A stretch of 59,570 nucleotides of DNA from SAR116 cluster bacterium (GTDB lineage: Bacteria; Pseudomonadota; Alphaproteobacteria; Puniceispirillales; Puniceispirillaceae), in assembly GCA_004213025.1 (NCBI GenBank), contig SHBC01000003.1, positions 1 through 59,570 on the forward strand, read 5' to 3'. Position numbers and translations under genes: made by a program. The notes beneath the pieces were generated by a model that did no database searches, was not told the origin of the DNA, and saw only the letters and a program-made list of their open reading frames with translations. Shown piece after piece: positions 52,117 through 59,570 of the stretch (positions are counted from its first letter, which is position 1; each line of letters begins with the position of its first letter).

Positions 52117-53121
52117 ATGAAACAGATACAGCTCAAACAGGTCTCGAAGAGCTTTGGCGATGTCGAGGTCATCCCGCCGCTGGATCTGGAGATCGAGGAT
52201 GGCGAGTTCGTCGTCTTTGTCGGGCCTTCAGGATGCGGTAAGTCGACCCTGCTGCGCCTGATTGCCGGGCTTGAGGATGTGACATCCGGGCAGGTTCTGA
52301 TCGACGGCGTCGATGCAACCGCCATTCCGCCGGCCCGGCGCGGGCTGGCGATGGTGTTTCAGTCCTATGCCCTGTACCCGCATATGTCGGTCCGCAAGAA
52401 TATCGCCTTCCCGCTGCGCATGGCCGGTCTGGGTAAGGCCGAGCAGGAACGCCGCGTCGAGGACGCGGCAAAGGTGCTGAACCTCACCGAATATCTTGAC
52501 CGTCGCCCTGGCCAGCTGTCGGGCGGCCAGCGCCAGCGTGTCGCCATTGGCCGGGCCATTGTTCGCGAACCGACGGCCTTTCTGTTTGATGAACCGCTGT
52601 CCAACCTCGATGCGGCGCTGCGTGTCGGCATGCGGCTGGAAATCAGCGAACTTCACAAGCGCCTGTCGACCACGATGATCTATGTCACCCACGACCAGGT
52701 GGAAGCCATGACAATGGCCGACAAGATCGTGGTTCTGCAGAATGGCCTGATCGAACAGGTCGGCAGTCCGCTGGAACTCTACCGCACCCCGCAGAACACC
52801 TTTGTTGCCAGCTTCATCGGCTCACCGCGGATGAACCTTCTGGAGGGCGCCGAAGCCGCAAGGCACAACGCCCATACCATTGGCATCCGGCCTGAGAACA
52901 TCACCATCTCGACGAAAAAGGGTGAGTGGGAAGGCGTTGTCGGCGTGTCCGAACATCTCGGCTCCGACACCTATTTCCACGTCAATTGCCCGGGATTTAC
53001 AGAACCGCTGACGGTTAGGGCCAGCGGCGCAATGGAGCTTACATATGGCAGTACCGTTTACCTTACCCCCGACCTTGCGCATCTGCATCGCTTTGATCAG
53101 AACGGGTTGCGCCTGACATGA
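52117..53121 (+). CDS. smoK: polyol ABC ATP-binding protein
   Basis: A 334-residue MalK/SmoK-type ATPase with Walker [10 protein letters not shown], signature LSGGQRQR, Walker [16 protein letters not shown] and the switch His in [10 protein letters not shown]. The C-terminal 110 residues form the MOI/TOBE regulatory domain. It overlaps smoS by 4 nt (ATGA). It powers import of sorbitol, mannitol or a related polyol. Confidence 0.93.
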   Translation: MKQIQLKQVSKSFGDVEVIPPLDLEIEDGEFVVFVGPSGCGKSTLLRLIAGLEDVTSGQVLIDGVDATAIPPARRGLAMVFQSYALYPHMSVRKNIAFPLRMAGLGKAEQERRVEDAAKVLNLTEYLDRRPGQLSGGQRQRVAIGRAIVREPTAFLFDEPLSNLDAALRVGMRLEISELHKRLSTTMIYVTHDQVEAMTMADKIVVLQNGLIEQVGSPLELYRTPQNTFVASFIGSPRMNLLEGAEAARHNAHTIGIRPENITISTKKGEWEGVVGVSEHLGSDTYFHVNCPGFTEPLTVRASGAMELTYGSTVYLTPDLAHLHRFDQNGLRLT

Positions 53122-53891
53122 CGCGGCTTGCTGGCAAAACAGCGCTGATTACCGGCGCGGCACGGGGCATTGGCTGTCATTTCGCGCAGGCCTATGTCAA
53201 TGAGGGCGCGCGCGTTGCGCTGGCCGATATCGATATCGAACGCGCCAGCAAGGCGGCGGCCGAGATCGGCGATGCGGCAATAGCCATCGAGATGGACGTC
53301 ACAGATCAGGCCAGCATCGACGCGGCGGTGGCCACGGTCACGGACGAATTTGACGGCATCGATATCCTGATCAACAACGCGGCCGTTTTTACCGCTGCGC
53401 CGATCACCGATATCACCCGCGCCGATTATCAGCAGGTGTTCGGGATCAATGTCGCCGGAACGCTGTTCACGATGCAGGCGGTGGCGAAGCAGATGATCGA
53501 CCGCGGCAAGGGCGGCAGGATCATCAATATGGCAAGCCAGGCAGGCCGTCGCGGCGAGCCGCTTGTCGCGGTCTATTGCGCGACCAAGGCGGCTGTCATC
53601 AGCCTGACACAGTCGGCCGCGCTGAACCTGATCCGTCACGGAATCAATGTGAACGCCATCGCCCCCGGTGTTGTCGATGGCGAGCATTGGGACGGTGTCG
53701 ACGCCTTCTTTGCAAAATATGAATACATGGCGCGAGGCCAGAAAAAACGCGAGGTCGCCGCCACCGTACCGTTCGGACGGATGGGCCGCCCCGAAGACCT
53801 TGCCGGCATGGCCGTGTTTCTGGCGAGTGACGAGGCCGAATATATCGTCGCCCAGACCTATAATGTGGATGGCGGACAATGGATGAGTTGA
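53118..53891 (+). CDS. smoS: sorbitol dehydrogenase (SDR family)
   Basis: A 257-residue NAD-dependent short-chain dehydrogenase oxidising sorbitol to fructose (and probably galactitol/L-iditol). Motifs are TGAARGIG at residues 12-19, NNAA near 90, Ser in NMASQAG and YCATK (Tyr-x3-Lys). The sequence layout follows Rhodobacter SmoS over its full length from memory, ending VDGGQWMS. Its stop overlaps the mannitol dehydrogenase start. Confidence 0.93.
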   Translation: MTRLAGKTALITGAARGIGCHFAQAYVNEGARVALADIDIERASKAAAEIGDAAIAIEMDVTDQASIDAAVATVTDEFDGIDILINNAAVFTAAPITDITRADYQQVFGINVAGTLFTMQAVAKQMIDRGKGGRIINMASQAGRRGEPLVAVYCATKAAVISLTQSAALNLIRHGINVNAIAPGVVDGEHWDGVDAFFAKYEYMARGQKKREVAATVPFGRMGRPEDLAGMAVFLASDEAEYIVAQTYNVDGGQWMS

Positions 53892-55402
53892 TGGAAGTTG
53901 CCAACACGGAAATCGACGCCACGGCGCTGAGCAATGCCACGCTCGGCGATTTGTCCGGCATGGCGACGCTGCCGCAATATGACCGCGGCGGCATGACGCC
54001 AGGCATCGTTCATATCGGTGTCGGCAATTTCCACCGTGCGCATCTTGCCTGGTATGTTCACCGGCTGATGCAGCGGGGCGGCGCCAGCGACTGGGCCATC
54101 ATCGGCGCCGGGGTGCGGGACCATGACCGGATGATGCGCCAGCGTCTGCTGGCCCAGGACTGTCTGACCACCCTGATCGAACTCGATCCTGATGGCGGTC
54201 AGGCTGCCGAAATCATCGGGCCGATGCTCGACTACCTTCCTGTCGAGGCCGACAATGCCGCGCTGGTCGGCGCCATGGCCGATCCGCGCATCCGGATTGT
54301 GTCGATGACCATCACCGAGGGCGGCTACTATATCGACCCGGATACCGGCGGTCTGGACACTGCGCATGCCGACATTCTTCACGATGCGGAAAATCCGGCA
54401 CGTCCGCGCACGGCCTTTGGCGCCATGGTTGCCGCGCTTCGCCTGCGGCGCGAGGCTGGAACGGGGCCGTTCACGGGTCTCTGCTGTGACAATCTTCAGG
54501 GCAATGGGGCGATCCTGCGACAGACTGTGGTCGGTCTTGCGCGTCTGTCCGACCCGGACCTTGCCGACTGGATTGACAGCCAGTGTTCATTCCCCAATTC
54601 GATGGTCGATTGCATCGTGCCGGCGACCGGGCCGATCGAGAGGCAGCTTGCCAGAACCATCGGTGTGGATGACGCCGCGCCTGTCACGCATGAGAATTTC
54701 CGCCAATGGGTCATCGAAGATGAATTCTGCGCCGGACGACCAGACTGGGACCTTGTTGGCGCCGAATTTTCGGACAGCGTGGATCAGTTCGAAGCCCGCA
54801 AAATCCGCATGCTGAATGGCGGCCATCAGATCATCGCCAATATTGCCGAACTGATGGGGCTCGACACCATTTCACAGGCGATGGAAAACCCGACGATCCA
54901 CGCCCTGTTCGGCAAGGTGCAGAGCGAGGAAATCATGCCGCATGTGCCACAGATGCCGGGCATCACGGCGGCGGCATATCTTGGCATGATCGACAAACGA
55001 TTTGCCAATCCGGCGATTGTCGACACGGTCCGCCGCGTTGCCTTTGACGGGTCGGCGCGGCATGTCGGCTTCCTGCTGCCATCGGTGCGCGACGGACTTA
55101 CCGCCGGCGTTACGGTGTCGGGGCTGGCCCTGGTCGAGGCGTTGTGGGCGCGCATGTGCGCCGGAACGCGCGAGGATGGCAGCCATATCGAAGCCAATGA
55201 CCCGCTATGGGATCTGCTCACCACCACCGCGGCACAGGCCAGGACCCGTCCGCTGGCCTGGCTTGAGATGACCCAGATCTATGGCGATCTGGCTGGCCAA
55301 CCGCATTTCGCCGCGGCCTTTGAAGGCTGGCTGAGAAGCCTCTATCAAGACGGCGTTGAAGACACGGTGCGCCGCTATCTGGACCTGTCCAGCCCATCCT
55401 GA
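53891..55402 (+). CDS. mtlK: mannitol 2-dehydrogenase
   Basis: A 503-residue polyol dehydrogenase of the long-chain mannitol dehydrogenase family, converting D-mannitol to D-fructose with NAD. HIGVGNFHRAH near residue 40 is the NAD site, and KIRMLNGGHQIIA carries the catalytic Lys with the following Asn and His. ATG 53891 forms TGATG with the smoS stop and is favoured; an in-frame ATG at 53879 gives four extra residues. D-arabitol oxidation is a common side activity, which would link to the xylulokinase downstream. Confidence 0.93.
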   Translation: MEVANTEIDATALSNATLGDLSGMATLPQYDRGGMTPGIVHIGVGNFHRAHLAWYVHRLMQRGGASDWAIIGAGVRDHDRMMRQRLLAQDCLTTLIELDPDGGQAAEIIGPMLDYLPVEADNAALVGAMADPRIRIVSMTITEGGYYIDPDTGGLDTAHADILHDAENPARPRTAFGAMVAALRLRREAGTGPFTGLCCDNLQGNGAILRQTVVGLARLSDPDLADWIDSQCSFPNSMVDCIVPATGPIERQLARTIGVDDAAPVTHENFRQWVIEDEFCAGRPDWDLVGAEFSDSVDQFEARKIRMLNGGHQIIANIAELMGLDTISQAMENPTIHALFGKVQSEEIMPHVPQMPGITAAAYLGMIDKRFANPAIVDTVRRVAFDGSARHVGFLLPSVRDGLTAGVTVSGLALVEALWARMCAGTREDGSHIEANDPLWDLLTTTAAQARTRPLAWLEMTQIYGDLAGQPHFAAAFEGWLRSLYQDGVEDTVRRYLDLSSPS

Positions 55403-55412
55403 CAGCATTTGC

Positions 55413-55460
55413 GCCCAAAATCAGGCCCAATATCACGCCCAATATCAGGGCCAACATCAC
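55413..55460. repeat. 12-bp tandem repeat, four copies
   Basis: Units begin at 55413, 55425, 55437 and 55449, with consensus GCCCAATATCAS and 1-3 differences each. They lie in the 188-bp spacer between mtlK and the xylulokinase gene, which otherwise holds no recognisable feature. Confidence 0.92.
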
Positions 55461-55590
55461 CCCATGATTGCCGGGGTAGCGCGCGGGACGGGTCCGGTCT
55501 CTTGCCGCGTGAAATGCCGGCCATTCGGTGATAGGCTCGGTGCCTGAGGATGACCGCCAAAACATGGTTGTCTCAACATGGGAGGGCGTT

Positions 55591-57036
55591 ATGTTTCTTG
55601 GTCTCGATCTTGGCACCTCGGCGGTAAAGGCTCTGCTTATCGACGTAGCCGGCCACCCCATCGCCAGCCAGTCGGCCCCCCTGTCCGTCAGCCGCCCGCA
55701 TCAGGGATGGTCGGAACAGGATCCCGATTCATGGTGGCAGGCGGCCGACATGGCGGTGCGCCAGCTCAAACAGACACAGCCGGCCGAACTTGCCGCGGTC
55801 ACCGCCATCGGCCTGTCGGGGCAGATGCATGGGCTGACGGCGCTGGATTCGGCAATGCGGCCATTGCGACCGGCCATTCTGTGGAACGATACGCGCTCGG
55901 CGCCGCAGGCAGAGCGCCTTGATGCGTCACATCCCGAATTCCGGTCAATCGGCGGCAATGCCGTGATGCCGGGATTCACCGCGCCAAAGGCCGTCTGGAT
56001 GGCGGAAGCCGAAGCCGATCTGTTCGCCGCCACGAAAATGATCCTTCTCCCCAAGGATTATCTGCGGCTGCGGATGACCGGCGAGGCGGTGTCCGAAATG
56101 TCCGATGCGGCTGGCACGCTTTGGCTTGATGTGGCGGGGCGCGACTGGTCGGACAGGCTTCTCGGCCTGTGCGGCCTTGACCGTTCGAACATGCCGCGCC
56201 TTGTCGAGGGCAACGCCGTGTCAGGCCGGCTTCGCGCCGAGATCGCCAGCGACTGGGGGATCGACGGCCAGCCTGTGGTTGCCGGTGGTGGCGGCGACAA
56301 TGCGGCGGCGGCCGTTGGACTCGGCACCGTGCTGCCGGGCGACAGTTTCCTGTCGCTTGGAACCTCCGGGGTTGTGTTCACGGTGACCGACAGCTTTGCC
56401 CCGGCGGCGGAGAGCGGCGCCCACGCCTTTTGTCACGCGCTTCCTGATACATGGCACCAGATGGGGGTGATCCTGGCGGCAAGCGACTGCGTGTCCTGGC
56501 TATGTGAGATCACCGGCGCCGATGTTGAAACATTGATGCGCGATCTTGCCGGCACCGATCTTGCCGGCACCGACCTGATGTTCCATCCCTATCTGTCGGG
56601 TGAGCGCACGCCGCATAATGACGCCAATGCGCGGGGTGGATTCTTCGGCCTTGCGCGCGATCACGGGCGGGGCGAGATGACGCGCGCGGTGCTGCAGGGG
56701 GTGGGCTTTGCGATTGCCGATGCCACCAACGTCCTGCGTGAGGCCGGGGCCGCGCCGACAAGATTGCTGGCGACCGGTGGCGGCGCGAAGAATGAAACCT
56801 GGCTGACCTATATCGCGGCAGTGACCGGCATTCCCATTGATCTGCCGGCGGATGGCGATTTTGGCGCGGCACTTGGCGCGGCACGGCTTGCGATGATGGC
56901 CGACGGGGCCAGCGCCGATGATGTCTGCCACAAGCCGGCGATCCGGAGGACGATCAGTCCCGATCCGGCGCTGGCCGAGCCGCTTGCCGCGGCGCATGCA
57001 CGCTGGCGGCAGATCTACCGCCTGCTGCAGGACTGA
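55591..57036 (+). CDS. xylB: xylulokinase (FGGY family)
   Basis: A 481-residue carbohydrate kinase of the FGGY family phosphorylating D-xylulose. The N-terminal phosphate loop is GLDLGTSAVKALLID, then GLSGQMHGL, and the C-terminal ATP-binding part has LATGGGAKN. ATG 55591 follows GGGAGGG; a frame to 55528 is not family-like. A 15-bp in-frame duplication (56542-56556 and 56557-56571) repeats LAGTD, a slippage scar in a loop. With MtlK it would handle arabitol-derived xylulose, while fructose from sorbitol needs another kinase. Confidence 0.92.
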   Translation: MFLGLDLGTSAVKALLIDVAGHPIASQSAPLSVSRPHQGWSEQDPDSWWQAADMAVRQLKQTQPAELAAVTAIGLSGQMHGLTALDSAMRPLRPAILWNDTRSAPQAERLDASHPEFRSIGGNAVMPGFTAPKAVWMAEAEADLFAATKMILLPKDYLRLRMTGEAVSEMSDAAGTLWLDVAGRDWSDRLLGLCGLDRSNMPRLVEGNAVSGRLRAEIASDWGIDGQPVVAGGGGDNAAAAVGLGTVLPGDSFLSLGTSGVVFTVTDSFAPAAESGAHAFCHALPDTWHQMGVILAASDCVSWLCEITGADVETLMRDLAGTDLAGTDLMFHPYLSGERTPHNDANARGGFFGLARDHGRGEMTRAVLQGVGFAIADATNVLREAGAAPTRLLATGGGAKNETWLTYIAAVTGIPIDLPADGDFGAALGAARLAMMADGASADDVCHKPAIRRTISPDPALAEPLAAAHARWRQIYRLLQD

Positions 57037-57062
57037 CGGCGGTTGGGCGTCCGCAACCCCCG

Positions 57063-57956
57063 CTAGGCAACCTCCTCGCCACGGGCGATGGTGTAGATTT
57101 CATACCAGGTTTCGCGGTCGATACTGATCCCGGCGGCGGCCCCAAAGCTGGCAATGCGCTGCAGGCTGTTGGTTCCCATCACCGGCATGATCCGTGCCGG
57201 ATGCGCCATCAGCCACGCCACGACAAGCGATGTCACGTCGCTGTCATACCGTGCCGCGATCGCTGCCAGACTGTCATGGATGGGTTTGTTTTCCGGCGCG
57301 AACAGCGCCCCGCCGGCAAGCGGCGACCAGGCCATCGGCGGAATGCCGTGGCGCTGCAGGAAAGCGATGTCGCCATTGGTGAAAGGGTGATGCGCCAGAA
57401 CACTGATCTCGATCTGGTTGGTTACAAGCCGCGACGTCATCGCCGACTGCAGCAACTCCCAGTCCCAGGGGCGGAAATTCGAGACACCGACACTGCGCAC
57501 CTTGCCCGATGCCACCAGATCATCAAGGGTCGCGCCGGTCTCGTGATGATCCATCAGCGGGTCCGGCCGGTGGATCAGCAGCAGGTCGATTGTCTCGATC
57601 CCCATCAGCCGCAGGCTGGCCTCGACCGATTGGGTGATGTGCGCCCGGCTGGTGTCATAATGTTTCACCCGCGCCGCCTCATGCCGGCCAACCGGTGCGA
57701 TGATGTCGCATTTGGTGACAATCTCGATCCTGTCCTTCAGCGCCGGCGCGGCGCGAAGCGCATCGCCGAAGATTTCCTCGGCCATGAAGCCGCCATAGAT
57801 CGCGGCCTGATCCATCGTGGTGATACCCTGCGCCAGGCAGGATTCGATCTTCGCCTCGACATGCGCCGGCGAGGTATCGGCATCATCGCCAAGCCGCCAC
57901 ATGCCATAGAGAATACGGGACAACGACACATCATCGGTAAGGGTCACACGTTCCAT
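57063..57956 (-). CDS. aldo/keto reductase, YdhF-like
   Basis: A 297-residue NADPH-dependent aldo/keto reductase. The catalytic tetrad is visible as Asp and Tyr in DQAAIYGG, Lys in VTKCD and His in LLIHRPDP; NADPH binding segments are SVGVSNF and WSPLAGG. The carbonyl substrate is unknown. Its start overlaps the stop of the upstream monooxygenase gene by 1 nt (TGATG), so both are one operon. It converges with xylulokinase. Confidence 0.9.
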   Translation of the reverse strand: MERVTLTDDVSLSRILYGMWRLGDDADTSPAHVEAKIESCLAQGITTMDQAAIYGGFMAEEIFGDALRAAPALKDRIEIVTKCDIIAPVGRHEAARVKHYDTSRAHITQSVEASLRLMGIETIDLLLIHRPDPLMDHHETGATLDDLVASGKVRSVGVSNFRPWDWELLQSAMTSRLVTNQIEISVLAHHPFTNGDIAFLQRHGIPPMAWSPLAGGALFAPENKPIHDSLAAIAARYDSDVTSLVVAWLMAHPARIMPVMGTNSLQRIASFGAAAGISIDRETWYEIYTIARGEEVA

Positions 57957-59113
57957 CAGGCTCTTTCTCCTACGCCAAGCGGTGTTGCCGGTGTTGATGC
58001 CGGCAGGCGTCCATATTCATGCGGCAGCGAACAGGTTTTCACCTCCGGCAATACAAGCTTGCCGATGTAATCGCATTCGTCCAGATGCGGATAGCCGGAA
58101 AAGATAAAACTTCGCATGCCCATTTTCTGATAGGCCTCGATCTCGGACAGGATCTGGTCGGCCGAGCCGACAAGCGCCGCACCGCACCCCGATCGCGCAC
58201 GGCCGACACCGGTCCACAGATGCGGTTCAATGAAACCTTCCATATCGGCAAGCTCGCGGTTACGGGCCTGGCGCGCCACACCAAGCGATGTGCTGTCAAG
58301 CGCACGTTCACGGATTTCGCGGCCAGCCTCGTCATCAAGCTTCGAGACAAGCTCCTCGGCATATTCGCGCGCCTCGGCCTCGGTCTCGCGGACGATCATA
58401 TGGACACGAAGCCCGTAATCCAGGGTCCGGCCATGCACCGCCGCGCGTTCATTCACCGTTGTCATGCGTGCCGCCAGATCCTCGCGCGTCTCCGGCCACA
58501 TCAGATAGACATCGCAATGCTGGGCGCACAGCTCGACCGCGGCCGGCGAGTAGCCACCAAAATACAGCAACGGACCGCCATTCTGCTGATAGGGCCTAGC
58601 CGGATCAGTGGTCAGACCGGCGAACTGGTAGATCTCGCCATCATAGTTGATTTCATCCCGGGTCCAGGCCTGTTTCAGGATTTCAACCACCTCGCGCGAG
58701 CGTTGATAGCGATAGGCGCTGTCCTCGGTCTGGCCGGGGAAGTCGGAGCTGATGATGTTGATCGTCAGACGACCTTCCAGCATATGGTCCAGCGTCGCGA
58801 TCGTCCGCGCCAGCATGATCGGCTGCATCTCGCCGCATCTGACCGCCGCCAGCAGGTTCATCTTATCTGTGATCGGCGCACAACCGGCGACAAAGGACAG
58901 CGTGTCCTGCCCGACCTGATAGGAGGATGGGCACAGGATGTTCCGGAACCCGTTCGCCTCCGACCGCTTTACGATTTCCGAACAATGCGCCCAGCTTGAC
59001 CGCAGCGCCCCATCCGGCACGCCAAGATGCTGGAAGTCGTCCGAGCAGAGCGCCGAGAAAAAACTTATCTCCGCCGCGTCAAGGTCAGGGCTTGTGATGG
59101 GAACGACCGTCAT
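57956..59113 (-). CDS. LLM-class flavin-dependent monooxygenase (SsuD-like)
   Basis: A 385-residue luciferase-like oxidoreductase of the alkanesulfonate-monooxygenase group, using reduced FMN and oxygen. The TIM-barrel blocks FRNILCPSSYQVGQDTLSF, DHMLEGRLTINIISSDFP and YFGGYSPAAVELCAQH are typical. No flavin reductase is encoded beside it, so FMNH2 must come from elsewhere. Substrate is undefined; sulfonates or N-heterocycles (RutA-like) are possible. It is divergent from a GntR regulator. Confidence 0.88.
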   Translation of the reverse strand: MTVVPITSPDLDAAEISFFSALCSDDFQHLGVPDGALRSSWAHCSEIVKRSEANGFRNILCPSSYQVGQDTLSFVAGCAPITDKMNLLAAVRCGEMQPIMLARTIATLDHMLEGRLTINIISSDFPGQTEDSAYRYQRSREVVEILKQAWTRDEINYDGEIYQFAGLTTDPARPYQQNGGPLLYFGGYSPAAVELCAQHCDVYLMWPETREDLAARMTTVNERAAVHGRTLDYGLRVHMIVRETEAEAREYAEELVSKLDDEAGREIRERALDSTSLGVARQARNRELADMEGFIEPHLWTGVGRARSGCGAALVGSADQILSEIEAYQKMGMRSFIFSGYPHLDECDYIGKLVLPEVKTCSLPHEYGRLPASTPATPLGVGERA

Positions 59114-59163
59114 GTCTCACCTCTTGTCACCGTCAAGGAAAGCACCTATCAAGAGATTAATCA

Positions 59164-59570
59164 ATGGTGTATCAATTTGACATGATGAACGGTAATTCCA
59201 CCATCGCGGACCAGGGTGCGCTGCCGGTCTATATCCAGATTGCCGAGCTTGTGGCGCGGCAGATCGAGGCCGGCCTGCTGGCCGAGGGTCAGCGCCTGCC
59301 GCCTGAGCGCGAGATGGCACGCCAGCATGGCGTCGCGGTGGGAACGCTCCGCAAATCGCTGGCGCGCCTCACTGAAATGGGGCATCTCGACAGGCGGCAG
59401 GGGTCGGGCAACTATATCCGCCGCAGCGATGGCGCGGCCTCGCTCTATTCGCTGTTCAGACTTGAACGGCCGGATGGTGGCGGCCTGCCCTCGGCACGGT
59501 TGCTGTCGTGCGAGAGGATACGGAAGCCTGCCGATCTGCCTGAATTCGGCACTGGTGATGACGGCTATCG
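59164..59570 (+). CDS. GntR-family transcriptional regulator, cut by window end
   Basis: Partial gene, 135 codons visible, running off the window. The winged-helix DNA-binding domain spans residues about 20-85, with VYIQIAELVARQIEAGLLAEG followed by LPPEREMARQHG and a recognition helix VAVGTLRKSLARLTEMG, then the wing RRQGSGNYI. The C-terminal effector domain (HutC/UTRA type expected) is missing. ATG 59164 is used; ATGs at 59182 and 59185 are alternatives. It is divergent from the monooxygenase/aldo-keto reductase operon by only 50 bp, so it probably regulates that operon. Confidence 0.85.
   Translation, partial: MVYQFDMMNGNSTIADQGALPVYIQIAELVARQIEAGLLAEGQRLPPEREMARQHGVAVGTLRKSLARLTEMGHLDRRQGSGNYIRRSDGAASLYSLFRLERPDGGGLPSARLLSCERIRKPADLPEFGTGDDGY

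Noticed and set aside
59114..59163. GntR operator in the spacer (ATCAAT repeats)
   Set aside because: The two ATCAAT words are in direct orientation with one inside the coding start; no convincing inverted repeat was found.
1..59570. Insertion sequences, prophage genes, tRNA or rRNA
   Set aside because: No transposase, integrase, phage structural or RNA gene pattern was seen on either strand; gene style is uniform throughout.

Overview
The window is GC-rich, densely coded chromosomal DNA from a Gram-negative heterotroph, most likely a free-living alphaproteobacterium. This is suggested by the gene set: a Rhodobacter-like smoEFGK/smoS/mtlK polyol locus, a RutR-type TetR regulator beside preT/preA, NMT1/THI5-type and Liv-type ABC importers, and Tat-type signals on binding proteins. 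The assignment is an inference from gene content and gene style; there is no rRNA or tRNA in the window to confirm it. No phage, IS element, integrase or CRISPR array was seen. Genes are packed in operons with many 1-4 nt stop/start overlaps.

Layout. 0-6.7 kb: a class I cytochrome c, a small unknown protein, an MFS exporter, a spermidine-synthase-like protein, two tandem LPLAT acyltransferases, and a divergent sugar dehydrogenase/SMP-30 lactonase pair. 6.7-19.2 kb: reductive pyrimidine catabolism. It holds an FAD amine oxidase plus AA_synth protein (minus strand), divergent from preT-preA; a RutR-like repressor with two RutR-box-like palindromes; then beta-ureidopropionase, dihydropyrimidinase and a four-gene ABC importer ending in a clear terminator. 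19.2-24.6 kb: a polyamine-type ABC importer operon that ends in a polysaccharide-deacetylase-fold hydrolase and a fungal-type cytosine deaminase. 24.8-27.4 kb: a BtpA/SgcQ-like TIM barrel with a phosphoribosyltransferase, a Met/His-rich anchored protein, and nicotinamidase.

27.5-44.9 kb: the most unusual block. A tightly coupled minus-strand operon encodes the FAD subunit and a fused 2Fe-2S/molybdopterin subunit of a xanthine-dehydrogenase-family hydroxylase, a 6-hydroxynicotinate-reductase-like Fe-S protein, a UPF0280 protein and a second AA_synth protein. A MarR regulator is divergent from it. Next come a complete Liv-type importer, an unknown polytopic membrane protein, and an ATP-dependent hydantoinase/oxoprolinase pair. 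Together these could hydroxylate, reduce and hydrolyse an N-heteroaromatic ring.

45-59.6 kb: htpG, a P-loop sugar/nucleoside kinase-like gene, then a LacI-regulated polyol operon (binding protein, two permeases, ATPase, sorbitol dehydrogenase, mannitol 2-dehydrogenase, xylulokinase). The window closes with an aldo/keto reductase plus luciferase-like monooxygenase pair, and a GntR regulator cut by the window end.

The genes work together mainly as import plus ring-opening of nitrogen heterocycles: cytosine to uracil to dihydrouracil to N-carbamoyl-beta-alanine to beta-alanine, with a second, unassigned heterocycle route. The clearest single discovery is a 39-codon remnant of a beta-alanine:pyruvate aminotransferase lying exactly where the next step of the pyrimidine pathway would be encoded. 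It ends in a small tandem repeat.
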